From NCBI RefSeq assembly GCF_963855985.1, contig NC_087107.1:7316001-7380000 (forward strand): a stretch of DNA of 64,000 nt, given 5' to 3'. Within the stretch, counting starts at the first letter, position 1, and every line of letters begins with the position of its first letter. Positions 21,614-34,600 of this stretch are shown here, piece by piece. A program made the position numbers and the translations under genes. This DNA is from Ostrinia nubilalis. Lineage: Eukaryota > Arthropoda > Insecta > Lepidoptera > Crambidae. The notes beneath the pieces are model-generated. The model searched no databases, was not told the DNA's origin, and saw only the letters and a list, made by a program, of their open reading frames with translations.

Positions 21614-24600
21614 CACAACCGACTAGTTATCTAACAATAAACCAGATAAAGGTAATTTCATGTAACTATTGCAACTTTTAACTACCGCGCTATATTAAAT
21701 TACAGCATTTATACTGTTTTATTATGTAGTAAGCAATATGTAGTACATTCCCTTGTTGTTCAACTTTTAATCAGCGTCAATAAATTGAAACAAATGACAA
21801 TTGCTTTCATAAATCAAACACAAGGACAGTTTTTTATCATAATATCAAGTTTGTTTTGTAGCAACTTACTGATTTATTGCATTATACGTGGGGGCCTGTT
21901 ACTTTAATTATTATAAATAATTGATATTTTTATCTAATTAGGTTAAATATTTATAAATGACACTTATTACGGGGTTTTTCGCCATTGCAGCCAGATGTTT
22001 TCATGAGACATTTATAGAAATTATAATTGTTAAATTACAATAATTTGGATAGAAGACACTCCACATGCATCATATCGTGGCTACCGATAAATTGTACATT
22101 AATTAATTATCAATTTATTTTGTTTTTCTTACGTTGGTATCTTTTTACTGCATTTATCAAACTGTCCGAGCCCTTGCGTTGCCCTCAAGTTGTTTTTCAA
22201 AACTTATCAGCATTGTTTAATAATTTTTAATTGCAACTGATAAGGGAGTCAGCCAGTATTGTATTGTTGTAGGTGGTCGACCCTTTCCGCAAAACAGTAG
22301 TAATGAACGAGTTTATTGGTTTCTTACTTTCACCAATAAGCTAATGGTACCTACCTAGGTTTTACTAAGTCTTAGATTTTCTAGAGAAGACACTGTGACT
22401 ATTCCCTTTCTACACATCTATCGTGGCTCCTTTCAGGCAGTACTTACAGTAAAGAAGATATTAAATTACATTAGTTTAAAGTTAAACTGGTTAATTTTAT
22501 CATATAAGTTCTGTATTCGCTTAAGATCTTATCGAGGGGTAATTATGTTTAATGACAAAATAAAGGCAGAAATTATCTAAAAATAAACTCACTGATAAAT
22601 CACAAGGCTCATGTGGCCCACAAATAAAAACAAGTTCCTCAAATAGCAACCGTAATCGATAAGTGGGCGACCCGTAAATAAATAATGTAGTATTTTCTCG
22701 AAATCTCCTGAATGAATGGACAGTTGTTTGTCCCAGTTAGCACCGTCGACCGATACGGTTTTAAATGGGCTTGTATTATTCCATACGGCTCTCGGGTAAT
22801 TGTATTTATGTCATAATAATAAGTTTATCAGGGGTCGTCGTCGCAAACAAGCTTCATAGGAGCGAGTGTATTTCTCTTTGTGATATATGGATTTATGTCC
22901 TTTCCTATCTAGCCCCCCAGGGTTTGTCGCTGGGCAGACTGAGTGGAGAGTCCCCACGATTGTGAATTTCCGTTGCTATTTCAGTGATGCTGTATCTTAT
23001 CGATTGTTCGTTTCGTTAGTTGAAAGATCAATCGGTAATTGACTGCGAGATAGAGCTTATTTAGTCAACGTGACTAATGTATGAAGACTAGTTATACTCG
23101 GTTGCATTTGCATTAATTATTATATTAGCCATATAATGTTGAAGATGACGAATGAATGACGTTAGACAAGATGAAACGAGGTGGACAGTTGTATAGGCTG
23201 ATCACGTTACTTTTGGGGGAAATTAAAGATAGACATGGTCATTCTTTTTTATTGTGTTTCAAACGCACGGCCTCCATGATTTTCCCCTAAATTGTGTAAA
23301 AAACTTTTTTACATGTGGCATAAAGAATAATTTATTTTGTTCCAGGTACGCTTCCAATCTTGATTGATGATTCATCGGTTCCTGAAACTGTCTTCTTATA
23401 ATGTAAAGACTGATAGTATTTCTGATTGAATGTGATAGTTAAGTTTAGGTTTAATACGACGGGAGTCAAAGAGAGATAGATAGATCCGAAAAAACCTTGT
23501 CGAAATAATAACTCCTTTTTAAGTCGGTGAAAAGAAAAACAGTTCCGTCTAGAAGACCTGCATTGTGTACGTTTTTAGAGTCTGACTGTATTAATTAATT
23601 ATTTTTGTTATCATTAATATTAGGTAGTTTTAATAAAATTTAAGTTATTTTTATAAGTTTAACCCAGAACATTAATTTAAGAATATATCATTGCAGTAAT
23701 TTATGATTTATTTGAACATTTACATGTCCCACTCGCATGGTGCTTACTAAATTTTATGATCTCAGATATTTATGTGGTGGTGTCAAAAGTTTTAAATGTT
23801 ATATTATTATTATCAGCATTTTACTACTGATTTTTAGCCTATTGATGTGTCAGTGTGTATCTATGTAATTATTCCTTACATGTCAATAAATTCTTTAAAA
23901 TTACGTTTTCTATTTATTTTCCCATACTTACCCGATTATTTGACTAACTGCTTAACAACCAAGAACTAAATTATTTTAGTATTTTCACAATAATTACACA
24001 TTTAATCTTTATTTTTGATAATAAATAGATAAAAGCCAAAAAAATATTGAATAGTTTCAGGTCGCACTCAAATCCACAATCCACATTTGCCGAGCTAGTT
24101 ATACTAAGTAGTTAAGAGCGTTTACGCCGTTTGGCACAAAAACAGTACTTTTTCAACTCGTTACAATCATTAACCAGTAATACTACAAATATGTTATAGG
24201 CATAAATAGTTAGGCAATTTCGTCGTCTAAATAGTTAATTGAGAAAATATTGCGATTAGTTTAGTATTTAAGAATTCTATCAAGATAAGTCCACACAGGT
24301 TTTGTAAATTTCCACTTTAGCGTCAGTTTACAAGCTGAAATTTTTATAAAAATACTGTGAAAACGATTTAAAAAACATTTATATCCTATAGCATAGATCC
24401 TTGGGCAAATAGTAATCTGAGAAAATTTTTAGATTTAAGTATTTTACAATAAGAAATCACAAATTAAAAGAACGTGAAATACCCAAAAATCAAAGTGATT
24501 TTTTCACCAATATTCTTCCTTTATTCAACATAAAAATAGCTTAATATAATAAAACAACATCTTTTTTAAAATATTTACTTTGAAACGATATTTAATTCAT

Positions 24601-24739
24601 TGTTATTGTTTTGCTATAAACATTTGAAAACTATTAAAAAACGCCGCGCGCGAATCATTTCCAATGATGCCCCTTGAAACGCCGCGCTTCGCGTAAACGT
24701 TCTTAAGTATCATGTTCAAGATAGTTAAGATAATAATAA
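21614..24739. other. Intergenic region, no gene recognised
   Basis: About 3 kb of AT-rich DNA between the LC3 gene and the 3' end of MED29. Only short spurious open frames occur. I recognise no exon, RNA gene or complete transposable element here. Confidence 0.5.
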
Positions 24740-25057
24740 TCCCATCAAAAACAATACTTGTCAAAAAAACCAAGTCTCGCAACTCAGTTGTTCTACGGTA
24801 AAAAGTTGTGAGATCCATGTAATACCAAGTCCAGGCCAGGAAATCTTTAACGTTTTACATAAATTATTGACTTGGCCATCGCACTAAATAATTTAATTTA
24901 CACGTGTTTTCATGCGATGGCCAAGTCAATATATTTATGTAAAACGTTAAAGATTTCCTGGCCTGGACTTGGTATTACATGGATCTCACAACTTTTTACC
25001 GTAGAACAACTGAGTTGCGAGACTTGGTTTTTTTGACAAGTATTGTTTTTGATGGGA
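24740..25057. repeat. Long palindrome (about 146-bp arms, 28-bp loop)
   Basis: The arm 24740-24884 (starting CCCATCAAAAACAATACTTG) is repeated almost perfectly in inverted orientation at 24912-25057 (ending in GTTTTTGATGGG). Transcribed RNA would form a very stable hairpin. It is followed directly by the duplicated segment at 25055-25275 and a GTCA-type simple repeat at about 25369-25400, so all may belong to one element ending near 25640. Confidence 0.85.
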
Positions 25058-25275
25058 TCTCATTTCTTTTTGTATTTTGTAGACAGCAGTTATGTATCTA
25101 GAAAACTGGACCGAAATTGAAAAATTTTAGTCGACTTGGCGGTTGCACTACCGTGCCCCCAAATCTCATTTCTTTTTGTATTTTGTAGACAGCAGTTATG
25201 TATCTAGAAAACTGGACCGAAATTGAAAAATTTTACTCGACTTGGCGGTTGCACTACCGTGCCCCCAAATATTTT
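25055..25275. repeat. Two direct copies of a 111-bp segment
   Basis: The segment starting ATCTCATTTCTTTTTGTATT and ending GGTTGCACTACCGTGCCCCC occurs twice back to back with almost no differences (one is TTTTAGTCGACTT versus TTTTACTCGACTT). A related CGACTTGGTGGGGGCACTGC motif recurs near 25600. Confidence 0.85.
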
Positions 25276-25841
25276 AGTTTTTCCTTGATTCATACACCAA
25301 ACACTACTTATATTCCAAATTTGAAGCTTCTAGGTCTGCTAGAAGTGCCTTAGAATTTTGATGATCGGTGAGTCAGTCAGTGAGTCAGTCAGTGAGTGAC
25401 AAAATTAAGTAACTTTGACCCGTTATAATTCTTAAACTACTGGTTCAAATTGAATGAAATTTTAAATATACCGTGTCTTTACAATGCCTGCATAGCTAAT
25501 GAAAATTCAGCCTTCTAGTTTTATCCACAACGAAGTTACAGGCAGTCGAAAATGGCCTGAATTGCTTCGAGAAAAGGATGGTACGGCCGTGCCGCTTTTT
25601 TGCTCGACTTGGTGGGGGCACTGCCGTGCCCCCAGATATTAAGTCTATAGATCAGTTTTTCTTTCACTGAAAGGAATAACAAACTACGTGAAGGAAAGGA
25701 AGTCACGATATCATCATAATCACCAGGAAGTCAAGATACATAAGCACTGACTTAATATTGTTCATATCTCAATTAAATAAGACTACAACAACTAGGTACG
25801 TAAACCTCAATGAAATGCCAAAAGTAAATTATAAAACATTA

Positions 25842-25847
25842 TTTATT
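25842..25847 (-). terminator. MED29 polyadenylation signal
   Basis: Minus-strand AATAAA 50 bp beyond the MED29 stop codon, the nearest canonical poly(A) signal. Confidence 0.6.
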
Positions 25848-25896
25848 GTACTATTAAATTAAATTATCACTATCCTTACTTGCTATCAAACCAGTA

Positions 25897-28800
25897 TCAT
25901 TCGGTGGGGGATATATTCTGAGCAGCCGCAACTAACGTGTCGTGGATGTCTTTCGCGTACGAGATTTGCAGGCGGACTGTGTTCAGGTATTGAGGGTAGC
26001 TTAGCGGTGTGTCCTGGAAAAGAGGTTTGCTTTATTTACTTCACTGGCCATAAAGAAGATGAAACAATAGACAATCGAAAAACATAAATTAAATATGCGC
26101 TGACAGCTGGACTATTGTTGGGTAAAAATCAAAATCAAATTAAAATCAAAATTATCTTTATTTGTTTAGACTAATTAAATTAGTACTTGCAAATCGTCAA
26201 ATGCTCTTAAGGAGCCTATACATGTCTCATTCTTTTTTTGCCCTACCAGCGCTTCGAGACAAACATTTGGCAAGCGCTGAGAAGAAGCGCCGCAACAAAC
26301 TCAGTCACCACTGTCTGCTGGTTTAAAAATATAAAAAAGTAGGAAGTTACAATACATTTAGAAGCAAGTTACTTACCACGCGCTCCCGTTGATAGAAGGT
26401 GGCCTTTAAGACTGCCATCTAGCACGAGACCGCGTGGCAGTTTTGATACATATATATTTTATGTCAGGTATATCTTTCCTTGACCAGTCCCCGAAGGCAG
26501 CGCCTGTTCACAGACATGACGTGTGAACCAGCCATCGCTTCACTCGACCATATTAAAGGGAATGTAACGACCCGCCTCACACGCCACTACCCCAGAGACA
26601 TTTTACAACAAACAAACAAGGTTCAATTTTATAAAACATTATCTATGTTTAAATGGTTGGCTTGCCTAGATTTCCCCATTAAGATACTGCATTTATCATT
26701 AGAGACTTCGAGTACTTAGTATGCGATACGACGGTGTTATTATTTTGAGAGTCAATATTTTATCGCGCCATATTGCAATTCAAGTAGTGACAAATATAAA
26801 AAAACATTGTAGAACTAGTAAGACGACTTTTAGAAGATTTTAGTCCAGAGTAACAATTATCATTTTTCTCAGGGCCTATAATTTATTCTATATTCAATAA
26901 GCTTGCCATTTCCCACTTGATACAAAAGTTTTAGAGTAACTGTCACGGTGACAAAAGTAACCTGTGGGTCTAGACAAAGTGCAAATTATAATCGCAAACC
27001 AGTCGAAAAGTGGTCGAAAAGCCCCTTTTTTGTATGGAGTTTTGACGGATTCGATTTTCGATTCGATCAAAAAGTGCGTTTTGTCTAAGGGGGCTGTGCG
27101 CGGTAACTTTTGTCACCGTGACAGAAACTTTCTTCATAGATAAGAATAAGTACAACATTGTCTCTATTTTTCTCATTATAAAAGTGTAAAAGAGAAAAAT
27201 ATACTTGTCACGGTGACAAGTCCCCATTGCGCGCGCACATTAAGCCGCCCATTCGTTACTAGCATGTAAAGGGCGTGGCTTTATTTTTCAAGGTTTGTAT
27301 AATACAACTTGTTTACGTCAACCATCTTAATATTCTTGTTTATGATGACGTTGGTGCGTTAAGTTGAACCGTACATTGTATGAACTTAATCAATGATCCG
27401 AGACAGCCAATCTCAATTGATAACATTGGATGCGAGATAGATAAATGTTGAGTGAGGCCTATTTCATGATGTACCTAGAGGCTACGACATCTTGTTTTTG
27501 ACCATTTAGAGGATTTCCCTTTTTTTTTGCCAAGGAACCCTAACTGATTATACTTTTCCTAGCGGAACCCCCGTACCACTCCGCCCGCACGCCCTGTCCC
27601 TCCCTTGTGCGTAAACAAGTCGGTGCGAGCGAACAACGTCGGTCACGAAACGTGGGATAATATTTTTTACGGAACCCTTGCGGCCTTTCCACGGAACCCC
27701 AGGGTTCCGCGGACCACCATTCGGGAACCGCTGATTTAGATCACATTATTGTCATGGTCAAGTATAGGTTTATAAAAAGTTTGCTGCAAAAACTGTAAGA
27801 AAATTTATAAGGAACTTTTTCTCTTTACTGCTTTAATATGATTTGATCACTCACTACAAATTGTTAGTACCTATGTAAGCGTTAATTAATGAATTATGTA
27901 ACCAAAGTCATTCCAATTTCAGAGCTATTGTTATGACTTTGATTGACAATTGTCCAATTTGCATTATCGTGGACTTACACAAGTGGAAGTTATCAAATCG
28001 TTTGTTTACAAACGCAATTAAGATGACGATGAACTCCGTGTTTGTGTACCGAAATGCAAAGTAACTGGCTTGTACTAGTGAATGTAGGCCAAGCAACTCA
28101 TTCTGCCTCCTTCTTTTTAGCGGATGTAAATACGTAGGTCTTATTTTAACGATTTTATTTTGATTTTATGTTGATCAAGCTACACACTCCCCAAATCCTT
28201 AAACCACTGGCGGTCCCATTAGCCGAAGTGGCAGCGTGGTTAAAAGGATACTGGGGCGTCCCAGTAGCGTCCCAGCGCCTAAACACGTGCTTCTTCTTCT
28301 TCCTCCGTCCCTCACTGATGAGGATCGCGACCACAGATAGTGTTCCTCCACAGACTGCGGTCATAAGCTATGTGGACCCGTGCCGCGCCTAAACACGTGT
28401 TTAGGCGCTTCTAAAAAGTCATCACCCAAACTTGGGTTGTGACTCCCACTTTTAATATCTCACACATATTAATATTTCTGTATGGAAGATTAACTTTTAT
28501 TTCCAAATCTTTCATGAGTATATTACCTGTGCTGTGGGTCCCAAATCTAACCGCGAAGGCATCACGTTGAGGGGCAAGTAATGGGCAGCCGACTGCGCTT
28601 GCTGGATGCAGGTCACCGCTGTACGCTGAAAGCAAACATAAAGGTAGATAATATAGTTTTAACGCACTTGGCCAGTCATAACGTTTATTACGATTATATG
28701 CACATAGCTTTCCATGAACTTTAAACTCAAAAGATACTTTATAGTCATAAAAAAACTTTCCTTAAGTTGTAAGAAAAGTTTATCTCGCAACGGTACTTAT

Positions 28801-31608
28801 ATTGTTTATTCGTCATTAATATTAAAGCCATAAAATGTAGGATCACCTCATTTTTTATGTCTAACACATTACATAACAGCATGATCAACTCTTCACAGAG
28901 TGGACCGAGGGTGGAATATTAAATGTCAGTGTTGACAGCCGATAACTAGTCACGTAAGACATCAGATATCAAGTAATAATAATTGAGATACGGACCGTTG
29001 CCGGGTCAATAAGTTAATTGTTGCACTTATACTGTTTACTCGCTAGGACTTCACAAATACGCTTACATTGTAACACTATTAGTCTCCAAGAGCATTTGAA
29101 AAACACACTAATTAATGATAAAATAATTTTTAGATACGAAAATTAAATTGAAATGACAAGCATAAAATCCAGACACAAAACCATCCATATAGTAACAATC
29201 ATTGATCAAATTATTGTAACATTTTATAATTGATACCATTTTAAAGTTGTCTAACATACAACAATTTGTAAAGTGTAGACAAATGATATGAATTATGGAA
29301 AAATATTACTGCAATAAGCAGAAAATACCCAATTACTCACAATTGTTGTTGCAACTATAATCTCAGGATGAACACACATCAGAAGAGTAAACATATTTGA
29401 CATTAATTAAATAAGAAATGTAAATATTAGTAATTTACATTGTGCGTCATAGCACTCATGTTGATTCATCATGTAACAAATTAATCTGAATATCATTATC
29501 ATTCAATTTCCTAACTGAGAGTACAGAAGACCACAACATTTTGTAGTATGAAACAGGACTACACACATTAAAAAGTAAATATAAATAAATACACTATCCA
29601 GAGACATAATACCCTGTTACAAATATGTAGTACCTAACATACAGGATTTTATTTGGGTACATCTCTCAGCTTTCTCCAAAGAGCAATCTAGTAAAGATAA
29701 ATCAAAATGGTCCAGCAGTTTAGCCTCGTAAGCCCGGATGTGCCTCAGAAGGAACTGAAACTTTGTAGTCAGTAACGCCGAGACATTTTCGGAGGTGATT
29801 TCGAAGTATCGCCGGATGTGCCTTCAGAGGAACTAAAACTTTAGCGATAAAGGAGAACGGCAGCTGACGTACACCTCATAAAATGTTTGTTTTGGATTCA
29901 CATTTATACAATTTAATAAACAACTAAAATTGTTAATTTTCCAATAATCTATACATTTTTAAAAGTTGGGATTAGTGAAAAAAAACATATTTAATGTAAC
30001 TTGAAACAAAACGAAAAAAAAAGACAACAAAACGCAGCCGGAATTTAATTGATGAATGGATAAAATCGATTAATAAATCGATAACATTTTAACCGAATAA
30101 CTAACGTCTTTTTACTGTATTATTATATCAGATTAAATAATTAATTATTAATCAACACTACACTGTACGATTATAGATATCTTAATTAACTTATTCTAGT
30201 AAAATAATATAAAATCATATTTTTGTCTCTGTAATCGATTCTCTCATCAATCGATAAGAATACAATAAAAAAATACTTTGACAGTTGACAGTATATTGTC
30301 ACATTAATGTCAATACAATTTACTGCGTTCGTGCTGTTGATTGTATTGTCGTGTTTTGCTGTGTTTTATGCCCTTTAAAACATTAGCTACCATAACTTTT
30401 ATCTACGTTGAGTTGAGCCCTCTGCTCCTCCGTATACGAAAGTAATTGTTTCGCGAAAGGACGCTTTTATTATTGTTGCGACAAGGACGCTTACAAATCG
30501 ACCCGCTTAGTGTTATGGACACTTTTTTTGCTCAGGCGCAGAGTCTGTTGTTTGTTTGTTTGTGAAGTGTTTTATCATCTTGTGACCAGAATGCCGAATG
30601 TTCAATGCATTAATTGTAACGTTCGTTTGAGTCGCATCAGGCGGCACGTTCTGTCAGATGAGAGTGATGTTCTGGTGAACACTATCCGGCTATGGACATA
30701 TCCTAGAGAGGTAACATGACTGTGAATATTATGTGACTTAATGACTTCTTATTCTTCTCATTGGTTATTGGCCACAATGTGTAAAACATAATAAGTATAT
30801 CAAATAATGCTCAACAAGTCAATCTGTCATTTCAACAACATGCCTATTCCCTACACATGAAATGTGTTGTAGATAAGATAAATAACTTGAGCTTATTTCA
30901 ATATTCTATTTCCAGTTGACACCATCAGACCTTATTTGCCATGCTTGCTGGCAACTAGCAACACACGGGTCAACATCCTCTGACAATATACCCAGAAGAC
31001 AAGTTGGTCATCAAAATGTCTGTATTGTTTGTGGACGGTCTATATTAAGGATTAATAGACGAAGAGTTTTTATCTCAATGGATCCAACCACAGCAGGTAG
31101 TGTATAGTTTTTATCTTTCCTATTTATAAAAATATTTTTTCAATGGCCTGCGGTATGGTGATAGGAAGTTAATGTTATCAAAGTTCACCCTACCAACTAC
31201 GAGTAGTATTGGTAGGAAGCAGTGTTAGGGTTAATACTGGGAAGTGTAATAGTGCTTTTTAAAATCTTATTTGCAAGAATAAATGAGTTTCATTAGTTTT
31301 TTTTATTTTTAGTAAATAATCTCAAGACTGTCAGGAATTATTATGATTTCATCTGATTTTAGCTTACCCAAAATGATGAGGCTTGTGTACCATGTTGGCT
31401 TCGAGCATCAAGAACTAGGGATGTACCACTGGTGCCACCACAGCCAGAAAACCAGTCTACAAATCCAACTGTGCAAAGTGAACCTGATCCAAACGCAACC
31501 TGTTCTGTATGTGGAAATACTTTGCTTTCTACTATGAGGCAAACATCTGCCACAGAAGAACAGAGGATAATGGAAATGATTTCCCACTTGATGGAAAACC
31601 AGCAGGTA

Positions 31609-31658
<50 letters not shown>

Positions 31659-34600
31659 ATCTTTTTATGTTAACATTATGTGGTTTTAAAAGTAAATATC
31701 ATTAAGTAGATAAATAGATAGACAGTTATGAATGTCAAAGATAATAAAAAAAGATAGCCCTTATGGGGCACTTTACATACATATCCTTATCTTTTGGGCC
31801 CTACCAGAAATTAGAAGAGACGAAGACCTACTGATTAATCACAAGTCACAAAATCAAGTAATACATGCACTTGTAATTATGTCATAACATCGCCTACCTG
31901 TTGAAATTCAGACTAATTTTAATTTTACAGATGCCACCTTCAAATGAACTCTGTCATGCCTGCTGGGGACGTGCACAAGAAATAGAGTATCCTCAAATAA
32001 ATGTAAATGAGAATGATGTTGTTCAGCAACCTCAATTTATTTCATTGCCTAATATGCGACGAGCAGCTGAAACACCAAGACATTGCATTTTTCAAGAATG
32101 CAGTGGGCTAGAGCGACATACTATACCAGAAGACACTCGCCGCCGTGTATTGCTACATTTTAATTATTTTATACCAAGAGGTGCACGTATCTGCAGACAA
32201 CATTTAGAAAATGAACAATATGATAGTTTGTACTCAGCAGAATATAGCCTGGATACATTTAAAGCTGACTACATAGAAGAAATTGTATTTATATTAATGG
32301 AAGGCTTAAATAATGTGAATTATGAAAATATTCAAAACTACCCTGATCATCAAGTCCTGTATTTTATAGGTTTCACAAAGAGGCAACACCAACAGATTTT
32401 GGATGAAACACCCAATCTTAAAAATATGCATCGGGGTAGTTTTGCATTAACCGTACTTCTGTGCAAATTAAGAACAGGGGACTCTGGGGACAGATTATCC
32501 TGTCTTTTTCAAGTTCCGCGAAGAACTTTGGAAACGTTGATGTCTGTGGCTAGAAATATTTTAATACGGGACTATGTACCCCGACATATAGGCTTTGACC
32601 ACATGACAAGGGACCAAGTGGCAGCTAAAAATTCTATCGTTGCTGATGGTATTCTGGGTGACCCTGATGTCCCACCACAGCAAAAACCAGCCATTAGCAT
32701 TGCAGATGCAACATATTTGTACACTCAAAAGAGTTCTAACTATTTGTTTCAAAAGGAAACATATTCCCTCCATAAATATAGGAATTTGGTCAAACCATTT
32801 ATTTTGTGCTGTTGTAATGGGTATATCATTGATGTTCGCGGACCATATAGTGCCACTACAAATGATGCGACAATAATGCGCGAATTGTTAAATAATCCGG
32901 AATTTAATAATTTCTATGATGAAAATGACATATTCGTCCTAGATCGCGGCTTTCGGGATTGCATGGATGCTTTGCACGATAAAGGATATATAGGCCATAT
33001 GCCAGAAACAAAAGAAGACGGTCATTCACAGTTGACCACCCTTGAAGCAAACAGGTCACGCTGTGTGACTATAAACAGATGGGTGGTTGAAGCTGTGAAT
33101 GGCCGTTTTAAAAGAGATTTTAAAATATTCCGTCACGAATATTTTAATCGTGCCTGTACACATCTAATGGACAATTTTAAAATAGCTGCTGCGCTACTAA
33201 ACACATTTTGCACCCAATTCACCGACTCTCTCAATGCTGAGGCGTTTGTAAATATTATAAATGAACGTATGTTCCTCCAAAACACGATTGCGGATTTAGT
33301 TTTAGAACTTAACTTAAATAGACGCAGTGCAATATTTAGTCCTATTGATGGCACAACCATGGCATTCCCAAGGCTATCTATGAACGAACTAATTCTTTTT
33401 GCTTGTGGCACCTATCAGATCAGACAGGCACGGTCATACGTAGGTGAGCACTTTAGGTTTCATGGCATTTATACCTTGGAAGTGAGTCGAGACCATATAC
33501 CTGGATTGGAGGGAACCAATCCTTTGTTGCTTCGAGCAAAAATAAAATCTCGCCATTCATCAGGGAAGACATATTTTGTTTTTATTGTGACAGAGAGAAA
33601 TATGAATGGACGAGAAGCAATAATAAGTTATTGTTGCAACTGCATTGTGGGGCTTAGAACTGTAGGGTGCTGCTCACATGTAATGAGCATCATCTGGTAC
33701 CTAGGGTATGCTCGCCATGAAGGTATAATGCGACCAGCTCCCTTCCTAGATGATGTAATTTTAAGAATCTAGTTGTATGGTAAGCTGTATGAAATAAATT
33801 AATTTATATCTTAAAGAAATATTGTTTAATTTATTAACAATAGTATATTACCTATCCTACCTATCACCTACTCAAGTAAGTAGTGCAATCAGGCCTGAGT
33901 CAAGTTACATATTTTATTATAAGTGTGAGAGTAATTCTGTCTTACCACTGAACCACTTCTTTTTGAATATGATGAAGATTTCAGTCGCTAGCCGCTTAAG
34001 TTAGCCATATAACAGCTTAAATATACTCTAATGATCATAATTATTACACCTGGCCAGCTGATGGCGGTTGTGTGGGAGACAAAATAAAACATAACCAATG
34101 ATATTATAGAACTATAGATATGTTACGTTCATAGAAATTACGATTTTAATCCGTGCCGAGCTATTCCAAATTGCACACATTGACAAATGTAACTGATAAG
34201 TGAAACAAAAGATACGAAATAGCACGCAAATGAAAGAGATAGCTATAGTTTTAACGATTCTGCACTAACTAATCTATGTCCGCAGCGCACGCATCCTTAT
34301 CGCTCTAACGTCAAAACAAGATCGCTTTCTCTTTCTTAACTTGAACATGGCGCATGGCGTCTTGATTGTTTGCATAAATAATTGAAAATATAAATACTAA
34401 ATAATTTTGCATAATCACATGTGGTAAGAGATCCCTTGTATTTTGTTTACTTTAGAGTCATAATTGGTACACTTTCGAAACACACACGATGGCATTTTTT
34501 ATTTATTTTGGTAAGAACACAGGAACTTACGGTGTGGTACACGCGATTGCGCACGACGCAGGCCACACGAAGACTAAACACAAGACGTCCCAATTGGGAC

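Noticed and set aside
24603..24818. 71-codon minus-strand frame
   Set aside because: Its upstream half is one arm of the palindrome at 24740-25057; there is no motif or splice evidence.
28168..28392. Plus-strand open frame of 74 codons and its antisense partner
   Set aside because: Both lie in a dispersed repeat inside a MED29 intron and have no conserved motif.
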